A stretch of 64,000 bases of DNA from JAWPMT01 sp965242775 (GCA_965242775.1 CBDETI010000012.1:62001-126000), one strand, 5' to 3'. Shown: positions 51,482 to 60,745, numbered from the stretch's first letter. The notes: generated by a model from the letters alone, not told the origin. Numbers and translations: made by a program.

Positions 51482-52180
51482 TCAATCTAGGTGATTTTCA
51501 ATTAAATATTGACTTAGCTTCGGAACACCCGTGGTAGCCGCTTCCTGATAGTACTTGACATTAGGCAAGTGGACCTCTGGCTTCACCGGATCTACCAAAA
51601 ACATGGGTGTACCCACAGGTGCAAATTGATATAGGCCGGCCGCTGGATATACTAAAAGTGAGGTGCCTACTACAGCGAACAAATCGGCGCTGTTGGTGAT
51701 GGCCGCGGCCTCCTCCATGGCTGGTACCATTTCTCCAAACCAGACAATATGTGGCCTCAGTTGGCTCCCTTTTTCACAGGTATCGCCTTCCGTGAGCTCC
51801 CAACCCTCAACATCGTAAACCAGATCAGGGTCAACCGTACTTCTAGATTTGAACAACTCTCCATGCAAATGAAGTACATCTGTGGAACCAGCTTGTTCGT
51901 GCAGGTTGTCGACATTTTGCGTGACGATGGTCACATTGAAATATTCTTGCAGTTCGGCTAGACCTAAGTGGCCTTCATTGGGTTTTGCGTTCAGGGCTTG
52001 CTTTCGACGTTGGTTGTAAAACTCCAGTACCAATTGCCTGTTGGCTCTCCAACCTTCCGGAGAGGCCACTTCCATGACATCATGACCTTCCCAGAGGCCA
52101 TCGGCATCGCGGAACGTTCGCAGACCACTTTCCGCACTAACACCAGCTCCGGTGAGAACAACTAGTTTTTTTTTCTGCAA
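51482..52180 (-). CDS. cobB: Sir2-family NAD-dependent protein deacylase (class III-like)
   Basis: A 232-residue sirtuin. NAD-binding and catalytic motifs are GAGVSAESG (11-19), TQNVDNLHEQAG (87-98) and HLHGE with catalytic His106. The FYNQRR segment supplies Tyr55 and Arg58, the YxxR pair that favours succinyl or malonyl lysine in class III sirtuins. The usual zinc module with four cysteines is missing; only Cys135 remains. It therefore likely acts without zinc, as in some bacterial homologues. It is cotranscribed with neighbours (2-4 bp gaps). Reversal of protein succinylation is likely but inferred. Confidence 0.92.
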   Translation of the reverse strand: MQKKKLVVLTGAGVSAESGLRTFRDADGLWEGHDVMEVASPEGWRANRQLVLEFYNQRRKQALNAKPNEGHLGLAELQEYFNVTIVTQNVDNLHEQAGSTDVLHLHGELFKSRSTVDPDLVYDVEGWELTEGDTCEKGSQLRPHIVWFGEMVPAMEEAAAITNSADLFAVVGTSLLVYPAAGLYQFAPVGTPMFLVDPVKPEVHLPNVKYYQEAATTGVPKLSQYLIENHLD

Positions 52181-52182
52181 TT

Positions 52183-52638
52183 TCAGAACCTAAACAGGCG
52201 TCCTACTTCCGACCAGGGAATGCCAATGATCATCATTAAAAGCGAAGCACCGAAGAAGATAGACTGGAAGCGAAACTTGACGGAGTTGTCCTCGCTTTTC
52301 TTCGATATACTTCTTCCCACCTGCGCGAAAACAACAGCCAGCACCATCACCGTAATATGTTCGACCGCCCAAAACCGCAGTTCCTGATCCCGCATGGCAG
52401 ATCCCATGTCCTTCATGGCCAGGTCGGTGAGTGGACTTAGAAAGAAATAAAGTGTAAGACCGAGCAATAACTGCAAATGCATGGTACCCACAAATGAAGC
52501 AGCCAGGGCATTGTCCAGTTTCTTAAATTCCTGGTTGTCGGCAAATAGTCCAATGAGAGATTTGAGGACCACCACCAACGCGAGGGCAAAAGCAATCCAT
52601 CGAATCCAGGAGTGAGTATAGAGCACAAATTGATACAT
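52183..52638 (-). CDS. Four-helix membrane protein, cytochrome b-like
   Basis: A 151-residue protein with four membrane helices. His-containing helices include MYQFVLYTHSWIRWIAF (His), VGTMHLQLLLGLTLYFF and FWAVEHITVMVLAVVFAQVGRS, so a heme or quinone role is possible. The family is hypothetical in Bacteroidota and is sometimes called cytochrome b-like. The ATG at 52638 is chosen because it starts at a typical hydrophobic N-terminus; an ATG at 52662 adds eight residues. It is first in the sirtuin operon, with a 2-bp gap. Confidence 0.75.
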   Translation of the reverse strand: MYQFVLYTHSWIRWIAFALALVVVLKSLIGLFADNQEFKKLDNALAASFVGTMHLQLLLGLTLYFFLSPLTDLAMKDMGSAMRDQELRFWAVEHITVMVLAVVFAQVGRSISKKSEDNSVKFRFQSIFFGASLLMMIIGIPWSEVGRLFRF

Positions 52639-52760
52639 GGGCCAAGTGTTGTATTTCGCCAAATATACTTCTGAACTACTGGATGAGAATATTTTTCACA
52701 CCAGTCAACCGGGATATTTATAAAAAATGTCTTGGGCTGCACACCCCGAGGTAAGTGCTT

Positions 52761-52768
52761 TATATTTG
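52761..52768 (+). promoter_or_regulatory. -7 element upstream of VOC gene
   Basis: TATATTTG matches TAnnTTTG fully and lies 22 bp before the ATG at 52791. A good -33 TTTG at the proper spacing was not seen. Confidence 0.5.
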
Positions 52769-52790
52769 GCCGCTGAAAAAATTCCTTCGC

Positions 52791-53864
52791 ATGAACGACT
52801 TTATTATTTGCGGTATTCAGCAAATGGGGATTGGCGTCAGCAATATGCCTGAGGCCTGGAATTGGTACAGGAAACACTTTGGTGTGGACATTAAAGTATT
52901 TGAAGAAGCCGCTGAGGCGAAGCTAATGTTGCCTTATACCGGTGGAGAACCCCGAAGTAGACAAGCAGCCCTGGCTATCAACTTGCAGGGAGGAGGAGGA
53001 TTTGAAATATGGCAATATACCTCACGTGTGCCCGAGGCTGCCAAAGAACCCGCTAAACTTGGTGATCTGGGTCTTTTTGTGGCGAAGGTAAAGTGCAGAA
53101 ATGCCGAGAGTGCCTACAACACACTGAAAGCACAGGGTGCCCTGACCAAGTCAGAGCCTGTTGCCGATGGCAGAGGCAACAAGCATTTTTTTGTAGAGGA
53201 TCCTTATGGAAACATATTTGATGTGGTCGAAAATGACCGCTGGTTCAAGGAAGAAGGAAAAGCTACCGGAGGCACGTTTGGTTGTATAATCGGGGTTTCT
53301 GACCTGGAGAAATCGAAGAGATTCTACGGGGAAATCCTGGGGTACGATCAGGTGTTATACGAAGGGGAGGATTCATTTGCTGATCTTGAAGTGCTACCCG
53401 GAGGAGCCGCAAGAGTAAAACGCGTCATTCTAACTCATAAAGGCGATCGTATCGGTGGATTCAGCAAGCTTTTCGGGCCGTCAGAAATTGAATTGGTTCA
53501 AATAGTAGGAGAGGAGCCTAAGAAAATATTCGATGGAAGGTTTTGGGGAGATTTGGGCTTTATCCATCTATGCTTTGATATAGTGGGGATGGAGGCTTTG
53601 AAGGAGCGATGCGAGTCCGCTGGCCATCCGTTCACTGTGGATAGTTTTGCGAACCTCGATAGCTCATTCGATATGGGTGAAGCTGCCGGACACTTCAGCT
53701 ATATAGAAGATCCCGATGGGGCGTTGATTGAATTTGTTGAGACCCACAAAATACCCATCATCAAAAAGCTTGGTTGGTACCTGGACCTCCGCAAGAAGGA
53801 CCCAAAAAAGCCTGTGCCTAATTGGATCCTCAAAGCCATGGCGGTCAATCGCGTCAAAGGTTAA
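52791..53864 (+). CDS. Two-domain VOC/glyoxalase-like protein
   Basis: A 357-residue soluble protein with two vicinal-oxygen-chelate modules. The first (residues 5-150) opens IQQMGIGVSNMPEAWNWYRKHFG and includes the metal-ligand-like VEDPYGNIFDVVEND. The second (160-330) opens IIGVSDLEKSKRFYGEILGYDQV and ends ADPDGALIEFVETH. Metal ligands (His and Glu) are partly replaced, so the enzyme may not be a glyoxalase. Members of this fold also include dioxygenases and epimerases. I use the ATG at 52791 because the -7 promoter at 52761 overlaps upstream starts. It is a single gene, convergent with the hydrolase gene by 4 bp. Confidence 0.85.
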   Translation: MNDFIICGIQQMGIGVSNMPEAWNWYRKHFGVDIKVFEEAAEAKLMLPYTGGEPRSRQAALAINLQGGGGFEIWQYTSRVPEAAKEPAKLGDLGLFVAKVKCRNAESAYNTLKAQGALTKSEPVADGRGNKHFFVEDPYGNIFDVVENDRWFKEEGKATGGTFGCIIGVSDLEKSKRFYGEILGYDQVLYEGEDSFADLEVLPGGAARVKRVILTHKGDRIGGFSKLFGPSEIELVQIVGEEPKKIFDGRFWGDLGFIHLCFDIVGMEALKERCESAGHPFTVDSFANLDSSFDMGEAAGHFSYIEDPDGALIEFVETHKIPIIKKLGWYLDLRKKDPKKPVPNWILKAMAVNRVKG

Positions 53865-54778
53865 TTGCCCAGGTGACTCTTTAGGTAGGCCCGAATTTCA
53901 GCATGGGAGATTATTTTATAATGACCCAACCCCTTGGTGTGCACAAAGTGGGCGTCCTCAAACACCGACTTCATCGTCAGCCCTTTTTCGAAGGAGACAG
54001 TAGCATCTTTTTCATCGTAGATAAGATGGACTTCCGTCTGCTTGAAATGATCCGCTTTGGTTCTAAGGTCAAAGTAATCCACGTTTTCATGATAATGCTT
54101 GGCGACGAGATCACAAAATGCTTGATATACCTTGTCCGATAACCCAACTTCATCAATGATATCCTTGAAGAAGTAGCGCGTGTAAGGCGGGGCTGATATC
54201 AAAAATAGTTTTTTAGGCAGTAGTTCCTGTGAAAGTTCAGAAAGGGTAATTCCAGCAGCAAGTCCTCCGATTGAATACCCAATGACGGCATGATAGGGGG
54301 CATTTTGGACATAGTAATTCTTTAAAATGTCTCGCATTTCCGGCAAAGCTGTGTGACGACCTTCCGAATTACCATGGGCTTTCCAGTCCAACCCCTCGAC
54401 CACATAACCTTGCCCGACCAGGTCTTCTATAACAGATCTAAAATCCGCGATTTTGGACCTCCAGCCGTGACTCAGCAGGATTCTAGGCCCGACAGTCCCC
54501 CATCTGTAGGTTGTGATTTCATAACCAAGATACGAAAGGGTACCTTTTTCCGCTTTCTCGCACAATGCTCTTTGCTTATCGGTAAATGCCGGTCGGCCCG
54601 GTCGGGTAAACTGACTCCAAACGATTTCCGATACTTTTTTTGGTGAAACATGCTGCAAAACTTTGATACCGCTCTTCAGTAACTCGATCTTCCAGTTCGT
54701 TTTTGGTGGACGATTAGCAGGTCGGGACATATCGATATCTCCAACATCAATAAAAGTGGTTTTGTCTAAATTTTCCAT
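53861..54778 (-). CDS. Alpha/beta hydrolase under TetR control
   Basis: A 305-residue alpha/beta hydrolase. The nucleophile elbow is GYSIGGLAAG and the oxyanion region is LLSHGWRSKIADF. Asp in YDEKDATVSF and His in KGLGHYKI complete the triad. An N-terminal 60-residue helical segment of unknown role precedes it. The gene faces the TetR gene upstream, and a 14-bp palindrome begins immediately before its start codon, matching the longer site before tetR. Thus the product is probably induced by a small molecule that the TetR protein binds. Esterase or lipase activity is inferred. Confidence 0.88.
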   Translation of the reverse strand: MENLDKTTFIDVGDIDMSRPANRPPKTNWKIELLKSGIKVLQHVSPKKVSEIVWSQFTRPGRPAFTDKQRALCEKAEKGTLSYLGYEITTYRWGTVGPRILLSHGWRSKIADFRSVIEDLVGQGYVVEGLDWKAHGNSEGRHTALPEMRDILKNYYVQNAPYHAVIGYSIGGLAAGITLSELSQELLPKKLFLISAPPYTRYFFKDIIDEVGLSDKVYQAFCDLVAKHYHENVDYFDLRTKADHFKQTEVHLIYDEKDATVSFEKGLTMKSVFEDAHFVHTKGLGHYKIISHAEIRAYLKSHLGN

Positions 54779-54792
54779 ATACCGATCGGTAT
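54779..54792. promoter_or_regulatory. TetR operator, hydrolase side
   Basis: ATACCGATCGGTAT is a perfect 14-bp palindrome that directly abuts the hydrolase start codon. It is identical to the core of the palindrome upstream of the tetR gene. The position would block translation initiation or transcription start. Confidence 0.85.
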
Positions 54793-54810
54793 TTATATAA
54801 GCAAAAAAAA

Positions 54811-55401
54811 CTAAATCGTAATACTTTCTATTTCTTTTAACAGTCGTCTTTGCACGATTGCATAGGTCGTTCCGTCTCCCTCGATCCTGGACTGCAGAAT
54901 GGCACCCTCTATTGCTGCATAAAGCAACATTGAAAATTCCTCAACATCCACATTAGGATCGATTTGTGACTCCTTGATTCCTCTGTATATGATCTTTTTC
55001 ACCGAGTCCTTAAAAACACCTATAAACCTCAATACCTGGGCTCTTAGCTTAGGGTGGTCATCGTCTGCCTCCACGGAGGTGTTGATAACCGGGCAACCGC
55101 CTTTTATTGGTGGATTTTTGATGTATTCAGCGTAATAGTAGATCATGCTTCTGAGTTTCTCAGGGGCAGTTGGTGCATTGCGAATAACTGATTGTAACTG
55201 ACCCATAATCTGCTTGATGGCGAACTGGAAACTTGCCTCGGCTACGTCATCTTTACTCTTAAAGTGACCATAGATAGCTCCTTTTGTCAAGCCCGTAGCC
55301 TTGGTAATATCCGAAATTGAGGTAGCCCGATAGCCCTGAGTATTGAAAAGAGGTATTGCTCTTTCGATGATGAGATGTCGGGTCTTTTCGGGATCGCGCA
55401 T
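54811..55401 (-). CDS. TetR/AcrR-family transcriptional regulator
   Basis: A 196-residue TetR-type repressor. The DNA-binding helix-turn-helix is residues 10-55 (IIERAIPLFNTQGYRATSISDITKATGLTKGAIYGHFKSKDDV). The rest is an all-helical ligand domain containing FIGVFKDSVKKIIYRGI. Palindromes at 54779 and 55408, each containing ATACCGATCGGTAT, lie beside the hydrolase and its own start codon. It thus probably represses both genes. The ligand is unknown; the paired hydrolase suggests an ester or fatty compound. Confidence 0.93.
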   Translation of the reverse strand: MRDPEKTRHLIIERAIPLFNTQGYRATSISDITKATGLTKGAIYGHFKSKDDVAEASFQFAIKQIMGQLQSVIRNAPTAPEKLRSMIYYYAEYIKNPPIKGGCPVINTSVEADDDHPKLRAQVLRFIGVFKDSVKKIIYRGIKESQIDPNVDVEEFSMLLYAAIEGAILQSRIEGDGTTYAIVQRRLLKEIESITI

Positions 55402-55407
55402 GCTGCA

Positions 55408-55427
55408 AATATACCGATCGGTATATT
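55408..55427. promoter_or_regulatory. TetR operator, autoregulatory side
   Basis: AATATACCGATCGGTATATT is a perfect 20-bp palindrome starting 7 bp upstream of the tetR start codon. It contains the same 14-bp core as the hydrolase-side site. Confidence 0.87.
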
Positions 55428-55453
55428 AATTTCAAAATTAGCCTGATTACCGG

Positions 55454-56536
55454 TTAGAAGTCCAGGGTCAGTTGTTGGGGTTTCTCCAGCTCCCTGAAGT
55501 TGGAGATACCAAGTCCTAGCAGTCTGATTCCGGCTTCTTGCAAGATGTCTGGGGTTATAAGGTCTTTGTAAAGCGCTTCGACCTGTGCCTGATTGCTTAT
55601 TCCTTCTTCCAGGGTTTTGCTCCTGGTTATTTGGTGAAAGTCACCATACTTGATTTTGACGGTGAGGGTCTTGCCAGTTTTTGAAGTGTCGTATCGCTGG
55701 AACAACGACTCGTTCAAACTTGCCAGTGCGTCAAGGACCTTTTCAATCTTCATGAAATTGCTGTTGTAGGTGTTTTCCACACTAATAGACTTTCTTTCCC
55801 TACTGGATGAAACTGGTCGGTGGTCGATCCCCCGGCAGATGTTATAGTAGTAACTACCGGATTTGCCGAACCTTCTGGTCAGTTCTGGCAAGTCGTAGGC
55901 TCGGAGGTCCTGGCCTCGAAATATGCCGGCGTTTTTCATCTTTTCCGCAGTTTTTTTGCCAATTCCAAAGAATTTATGGATTGGAAGGGTCGCCGTAAAT
56001 GACAAGGCTTCATGCGGAAGGATCACATAGAGTCCGTCCGGTTTGTCCATGTCAGAAGCCGTTTTTGCTAAGAACTTATTGAAAGAGATGCCGGCTGATG
56101 CAGTCAGCCCTGTTGCCTGTTTGATCTTCTGTTTGATTTCTTTGGCAATCAGCGTTGCGGAATTGAGCTGCTGACGTGTTTGAGTTACGTCCAGGAAAGC
56201 TTCATCCAACGAAAGTGGTTCCACCATTTCCGTGTAGTGATAGAAGATGTCTCTAATAATTTGACTCAACTCTTTATACCTGCCGAATCGGGGCCGCACG
56301 AAAATCAGCTGCGGGCAGTTCCTTTTTGCCGTGACAGATGGCATGGCTGATTTAACACCGTACCTTCTTGCCTCATAGCTTGCTGCAGCGACCACCCCAC
56401 GTTGCCCACTTCCACCCACCGCTACCGGTTTACCTCGAAGTTCCGGGTTGTCGAGCTGTTCTACCGATGCATAGAACGCATCCATATCCACGTGGATGAT
56501 TTTTCTTAACTCTTTTTGATCGTTGCCTTCTTCCAA
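55454..56536 (-). CDS. dinB: DNA polymerase IV (Y-family)
   Basis: A 360-residue translesion DNA polymerase. The catalytic motifs are HVDMDAFYASVEQ near the N-terminus and SLDEAFLDVT (Asp-Glu metal ligands). AGISFNKFLAKTASDMDKPDGLYVI and FGIGKKTAEKM mark the thumb/palm region. The C-terminus EKPQQLTLDF is a beta-clamp binding motif of the QL-x-L-F type. Length is normal. The first 152 bases upstream hold no recognised LexA-type site. It lies 26 bp after the tetR operator region but on the same strand, so it is a separate unit. Confidence 0.95.
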   Translation of the reverse strand: MEEGNDQKELRKIIHVDMDAFYASVEQLDNPELRGKPVAVGGSGQRGVVAAASYEARRYGVKSAMPSVTAKRNCPQLIFVRPRFGRYKELSQIIRDIFYHYTEMVEPLSLDEAFLDVTQTRQQLNSATLIAKEIKQKIKQATGLTASAGISFNKFLAKTASDMDKPDGLYVILPHEALSFTATLPIHKFFGIGKKTAEKMKNAGIFRGQDLRAYDLPELTRRFGKSGSYYYNICRGIDHRPVSSSRERKSISVENTYNSNFMKIEKVLDALASLNESLFQRYDTSKTGKTLTVKIKYGDFHQITRSKTLEEGISNQAQVEALYKDLITPDILQEAGIRLLGLGISNFRELEKPQQLTLDF

Positions 56537-56693
56537 GAAACAGGGCTTTTAACGGTTTGCCTTCAGCTGTGGTTGACTTTCGAATGGTCTGATAGCCACC
56601 AACGTCGGCTATCGACAAATCAAACGTTTTTCAATTTGAAATGTGTCACGTCTCTGCGCCAATCACGTCTAATTAATCTAACCAGTTGTGAAA

Positions 56694-57149
56694 ATGATGA
56701 AAGCTATCTTATTACCTGTGGTGATTGCGATTTTTGCTACCACTACATCCGCGAATTCCAATGCCAATCCATTATTTGCTCCGGGTGAGGTTGGATTCGA
56801 CGGATATGACCTTGTGAGTTACTTTGGAGGCGGCCCTACTAAAGGGTCGGAGCAGTATGAAACAACGTACAGAGGCGTGATCTTGCACTTTGCTTCTCGC
56901 GAAAACCTGGAAAAATTTGTTGATTATCCGGATAGGTACTGGCCAGCATTTGACGGGTGGTGCGCGATTTCATTGGTCTATGATGTAATGAAAAAGCCAG
57001 ATTTCACGCATTTCAAAATTCAAAATAATCGTATTCATTTCTTTGAAGTACGGGCTTTTTTCAATGGATTGACCCAATGGGAAAAGGATCCCGCTAAAAA
57101 TGAAATTATAGCCACTGTACACTACAGGAATTATTTGGACAGTATTTAG
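56694..57149 (+). CDS. YHS-domain secreted protein
   Basis: A 151-residue protein with a signal peptide (MMKAILLPVVIAIFATTTSANS). Its mature part resembles the YHS domain of periplasmic copper-related proteins (DGYDLVSYFGGGPTKGSEQYETTYRGVILHFASRENLEKFVDYPDRYWPAFDGWCAISL). The usual Tyr-His-Ser signature is not exact. One Cys lies in DGWCAI. A metal role is possible. The ATG at 56694 starts the leader; a GTG at 56688 adds two residues. It is convergent with the decarboxylase gene, overlapping by 4 bp. Confidence 0.82.
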   Translation: MMKAILLPVVIAIFATTTSANSNANPLFAPGEVGFDGYDLVSYFGGGPTKGSEQYETTYRGVILHFASRENLEKFVDYPDRYWPAFDGWCAISLVYDVMKKPDFTHFKIQNNRIHFFEVRAFFNGLTQWEKDPAKNEIIATVHYRNYLDSI

Positions 57150-58555
57150 CCAGCTATAGATTGGGTGTGGGAGCAGATCAGTTCCCACACTTTTTCTACG
57201 TGACGTCTTTGTAAGTAAGTCTGCCCTAACACGACCCTTAGCGCATATGCTTCACCCACCTTCGTATGGGTAATGTAGGCTTCTCCCGAAGCATTGATGC
57301 TATGAAGAATTTGCTCATTGATATCATTGAGTTGATGAGCCTCGCCTTTGGTGGTTCGGAAAACGACCATGTTCATGCGCTGTGGCGTCAGGAGTTCATA
57401 GTCTGCATGGTTTTCGATTTGTTGTCCCAGCCATGCCCCAAATTCGATATGCTCCCTCACCTTGGAACGGATACCTTCCACGCCGAAAGTTCGGATCACA
57501 AACCATAATTTGAGCGCACGGAACCTTCTTCCTAGCTGGATGCCCCAATCGCGGTAGTCGTTTACCTGGCCTCGGGTCTTGGTTTTCAGGTATTCCGGTA
57601 AAATCTCAAATGTTCGGATCAGGGCTTCCCGATCTTTGATGAAATAAGCCGTACAATCGAAATTGGTAAATAACCATTTGTGCGGGTTGAATACGAAGCT
57701 ATCAGCCTGGTCGACTCCTTCGATCCAGTGCCTTTGCTCGGGCAATACCATAGCGCTCCCGGCATAAGCAGCATCCACATGTAACCACAAGTCATACTTG
57801 TTGCACAGAGGGGCGATTGTCTGCAAAGGATCAAAAGCAAGTGTTCCTGTGGTGCCGATCCCAGCAACTACCGCACATGGAACAAATCCCGCTTCAAGGT
57901 CCTCCTGAATTCGCTTTTCCAAAATACTTGGGACGAGTGCCATGTTTTCATCTACCCCTACTTTGACAAGGTTCTCCGAACCTATTCCGGCAATTTTGAC
58001 TGCTTTGTCTATGGAACTGTGTATTTCTTGAGAACAGTACACCCGTAGCCTTTTTCCGGTAGCACCCTTTGTATTGAAAGCGTATTGGGTCTTTACTTCC
58101 CTGGCGGTCAAGAGTGCCACGAGGGTGGCTGTACTTGCTGTGTCCTGGATAACACCATGCCACGCTTTAGGAAGATCCATGATCTCCTTCAACCAATTCA
58201 TCACTACCTCCTCTAATTCCGCAGCAGCCGGAGAGGTCTCCCATACCATGCATTGTGCGCCAATGGCGGATGTGATCATTTCTCCAAGAATCGAGGGAAA
58301 ACTGCTGTTACCCGGAAAGTACGCATGAAAGTTAGGATGCTGCCAATGCGTTATTCCAGGCATGATTTGTTTTTCCAGGTCCCGCAAGATGTCATTGAAC
58401 TTCTCGGCACTGGGAGGTGGTGAGGAGGGAAGTTGCCTCATGATATCTCCGGGGGCTACCTGTGATTTGACTTGGCGATTTTCCAGGTTCTCGTAGTAGT
58501 CCGCAATCCAGTCGATTATTTTATGTCCTTCGGCACGGAAGTTCTCAATATTCAT
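57146..58555 (-). CDS. PLP-dependent group II decarboxylase
   Basis: A 469-residue enzyme of the group II PLP decarboxylase family (aromatic-amino-acid/glutamate type). The cofactor Lys is in FVFNPHKWLFTNFD (Lys293), the stacking His in SQEIHSSIDKA (His179) and the pyridine-binding Asp in LHVDAAYAGSAM (Asp261). The pattern IQDTASTATLVALLTARE fits aromatic L-amino-acid decarboxylases such as DOPA or tryptophan decarboxylase more than glutamate decarboxylase. The substrate must be tested. It is divergently transcribed from the AraC-type membrane regulator at 58762, which may control it. Confidence 0.92.
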   Translation of the reverse strand: MNIENFRAEGHKIIDWIADYYENLENRQVKSQVAPGDIMRQLPSSPPPSAEKFNDILRDLEKQIMPGITHWQHPNFHAYFPGNSSFPSILGEMITSAIGAQCMVWETSPAAAELEEVVMNWLKEIMDLPKAWHGVIQDTASTATLVALLTAREVKTQYAFNTKGATGKRLRVYCSQEIHSSIDKAVKIAGIGSENLVKVGVDENMALVPSILEKRIQEDLEAGFVPCAVVAGIGTTGTLAFDPLQTIAPLCNKYDLWLHVDAAYAGSAMVLPEQRHWIEGVDQADSFVFNPHKWLFTNFDCTAYFIKDREALIRTFEILPEYLKTKTRGQVNDYRDWGIQLGRRFRALKLWFVIRTFGVEGIRSKVREHIEFGAWLGQQIENHADYELLTPQRMNMVVFRTTKGEAHQLNDINEQILHSINASGEAYITHTKVGEAYALRVVLGQTYLQRRHVEKVWELICSHTQSIAG

Positions 58556-58761
58556 GTGTTGTTCTAAAATCTATGTTACCTGTTCAAAGAAAGTGGGTAT
58601 TCTACTTTGTTAGGCCTTTTTTATTGGTTTAAAATGGCCATTAATAGAAAATTAGTAAGGGCTTCGGTGGATTTTGCCGTTACTAAATGCAAGGAACAAA
58701 TCATTGTAAAAATGCAGGAGACATAACCCCACCCTGATTATCTAAATTTAAAACCGCTCTC

Positions 58762-59781
58762 ATGCTGATAGGCACGGCCATTCTTTCCATAGGTATTTTC
58801 AATGGTGTTATGCTTTCGATCCTGCTGTGGATAAAGCGCAAGGATCGTTTTCTGGCTTTTGGAATTTTTGTTTACAGTTTTCTCCTGCTGAAATACCTGG
58901 GTTATTGGGTTGGCTATTTTCCAAGCCACGTGGTTCTTGCTCAGTTACTGCGACCCCTGGAGTTATTGATGGGGCCTATCATGCTGGGTGCGATCTTTCG
59001 ACTTGGTGGCTGGAAGCTTCGCAATGAGTGGGTACACTATATGCCATTTTTATTGCTTTTTGTGGCGATTTCCACCTACTGTATCGCTCAGCAAAATTAC
59101 CTGGGGCATGTATTGCCTTTTTTTCCAAGACCCACGATGGTCGCGAAACTCACTCATGAAATTTTGTATCTGCTGGCCATCCCTCTTCTGCGGCGCCCAC
59201 TCAGTAAACCGATGCTTCTCATCGTTACTTTTTATGTGCTCCAGTGGGTCTTGAGTATTTGTTATTCGATGTTTCGTTTTTCGAGCCCTGAGATGGTCAA
59301 TATTTTTCTGTTTGCGGGGATGGTTTTTTCAATCAACTACCTCGCTTTTATTGCTTTGCAGTCTTCGAGTGTGTTCCGACAAGTGGCCAGATCTACTACC
59401 CCAACAACCACTAAGAAAGAGGTTAATTTGCTTCCCACTTTCGATCGAATTACCGATTACATAGTTCAACAAGAGCTTTATTTGAATCGGAACGTAAAAA
59501 TTGCTGACTTGGCCAAGGAGCTGAAGATCAGTGAGAAAATTATCTCGAAGGCCGTCAATGCTAAATCCGGAGAAAATTTCAATATGTACTTAAACAGGTT
59601 CAGGGTGGCTCACGCAGCAAAATTGATGGGGGATAGCGCCTACAGTCATTTCACGATAGATGCGATAGGTTTGGAGTCCGGCTTTAGTAATAAAGTATCC
59701 TTCTATAAAGCCTTCAAACGGGTTCATTTGATGTCTCCCAGTGCCTGGAAGAAGAAGAATATTACCGATCAGGTTGATTGA
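58762..59781 (+). CDS. AraC-family regulator with multi-pass membrane sensor domain
   Basis: A 339-residue protein with seven to eight membrane helices (residues 3-210) followed by an AraC-type DNA-binding domain (about 235-335). The HTH parts are VKIADLAKELKISEKIISKAVN and IDAIGLESGFSNKVSFYKAFKRV, with SPSAWKKK after it. This class of membrane-embedded transcription factor is common in Bacteroidota. It is divergent from the decarboxylase gene, which is a candidate target. No kinase is required. The signal could be a membrane or periplasmic ligand. Confidence 0.9.
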   Translation: MLIGTAILSIGIFNGVMLSILLWIKRKDRFLAFGIFVYSFLLLKYLGYWVGYFPSHVVLAQLLRPLELLMGPIMLGAIFRLGGWKLRNEWVHYMPFLLLFVAISTYCIAQQNYLGHVLPFFPRPTMVAKLTHEILYLLAIPLLRRPLSKPMLLIVTFYVLQWVLSICYSMFRFSSPEMVNIFLFAGMVFSINYLAFIALQSSSVFRQVARSTTPTTTKKEVNLLPTFDRITDYIVQQELYLNRNVKIADLAKELKISEKIISKAVNAKSGENFNMYLNRFRVAHAAKLMGDSAYSHFTIDAIGLESGFSNKVSFYKAFKRVHLMSPSAWKKKNITDQVD

Positions 59782-59925
59782 AATCCTGACGTTAACAATT
59801 TATTTCATTGTAAGCAATCGGGATCATTAATCGGGAATTACCGAAGGTTTACATACCTAACAGCGAAATACTAAGTGAGACGGTGAGTAATGCGGTCCTT
59901 TAAGGGCAGGATCAAAAAACTCATC

Positions 59926-60711
59926 ATGGAAAAGCAACAAATTAAGATTCCTGATCAGGATGTGATACATTCTGCCTGGTTGGTACAACTGGAAAGAAGT
60001 AAGGCAAAAACCGGGTATTATTACTTGCCGGATAATTATGCCGAGTTTATTGTGGTGCTGGAAGGTAGCATCACGAGGGAGGTGATAGGCACACCGCAAA
60101 AGTCATCTCTTTCTGCTGGGAAGGCCTACATGGCGTCTGTTCGCTCTCGTGGGACTATTTGGAAGGCCGAAGAGGATGTCGTCATGTTAATGATCAAGAT
60201 TCACCCGAATATGCAGTTCGGTTTTTGCTCCGAAGCCTTTTTGGAGCGTAGGAATGCAATGGTTGAGATTGACCAGGAAAACGAGCCTTGGACGCAGGGA
60301 CCATTGCCAGTTATGGCCAGAAGAGCATGCCATTTTTTGATATTTAGCGCTGTGACGGCTACTGGCGACGACCAGGTGGTAGAAAAGTGCCTGCGATTGA
60401 TAAAATCCAGTCATGGCGAAATTAGAATTAGGGAGTTAGTGGAGCGAGTGGGCCTTTGTAAATCGTCCTTGGAAGAGCGATTCAATCGTGAAGTCGGTAT
60501 GTCGCCCAAGGAATTTTGTAAGATTGAGAAGCTCAATCATTTTATGGCCAACTATTACGATGACCGCCGACTGAACTTGACACAACTTACCTTCAAAAGT
60601 GGCTATTATGATCAGAGCCACCTCATCAAAGAATTTCGATACTTTGTGGACTTAAGTCCTGGTAAGTTTTTAAAAGAAGCGAACAAATTGGAAATCCCCA
60701 TGAGGCTGTAA
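59926..60711 (+). CDS. AraC-family regulator with cupin-like N-terminus
   Basis: A 261-residue regulator. The N-terminal part (residues 10-100) has the strand pattern of an AraC-type cupin fold, with TGYYYLPDNYAEFIVVLEGSIT. The C-terminal AraC domain (150-261) shows IRIRELVERVGLCKSSLEERFNREVGMSPKEFCKI and LTQLTFKSGYYDQSHLIKEFRYFVDLSPGKF, a standard HTH pair. I choose the ATG at 59926 because it begins a soluble protein; an upstream ATG at 59890 adds twelve basic residues. It ends 34 bp before a terminator, so it is monocistronic. Confidence 0.88.
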   Translation: MEKQQIKIPDQDVIHSAWLVQLERSKAKTGYYYLPDNYAEFIVVLEGSITREVIGTPQKSSLSAGKAYMASVRSRGTIWKAEEDVVMLMIKIHPNMQFGFCSEAFLERRNAMVEIDQENEPWTQGPLPVMARRACHFLIFSAVTATGDDQVVEKCLRLIKSSHGEIRIRELVERVGLCKSSLEERFNREVGMSPKEFCKIEKLNHFMANYYDDRRLNLTQLTFKSGYYDQSHLIKEFRYFVDLSPGKFLKEANKLEIPMRL

Positions 60712-60745
60712 CTCCGGAGTTAAATCCGACAGATATTTACTAATC

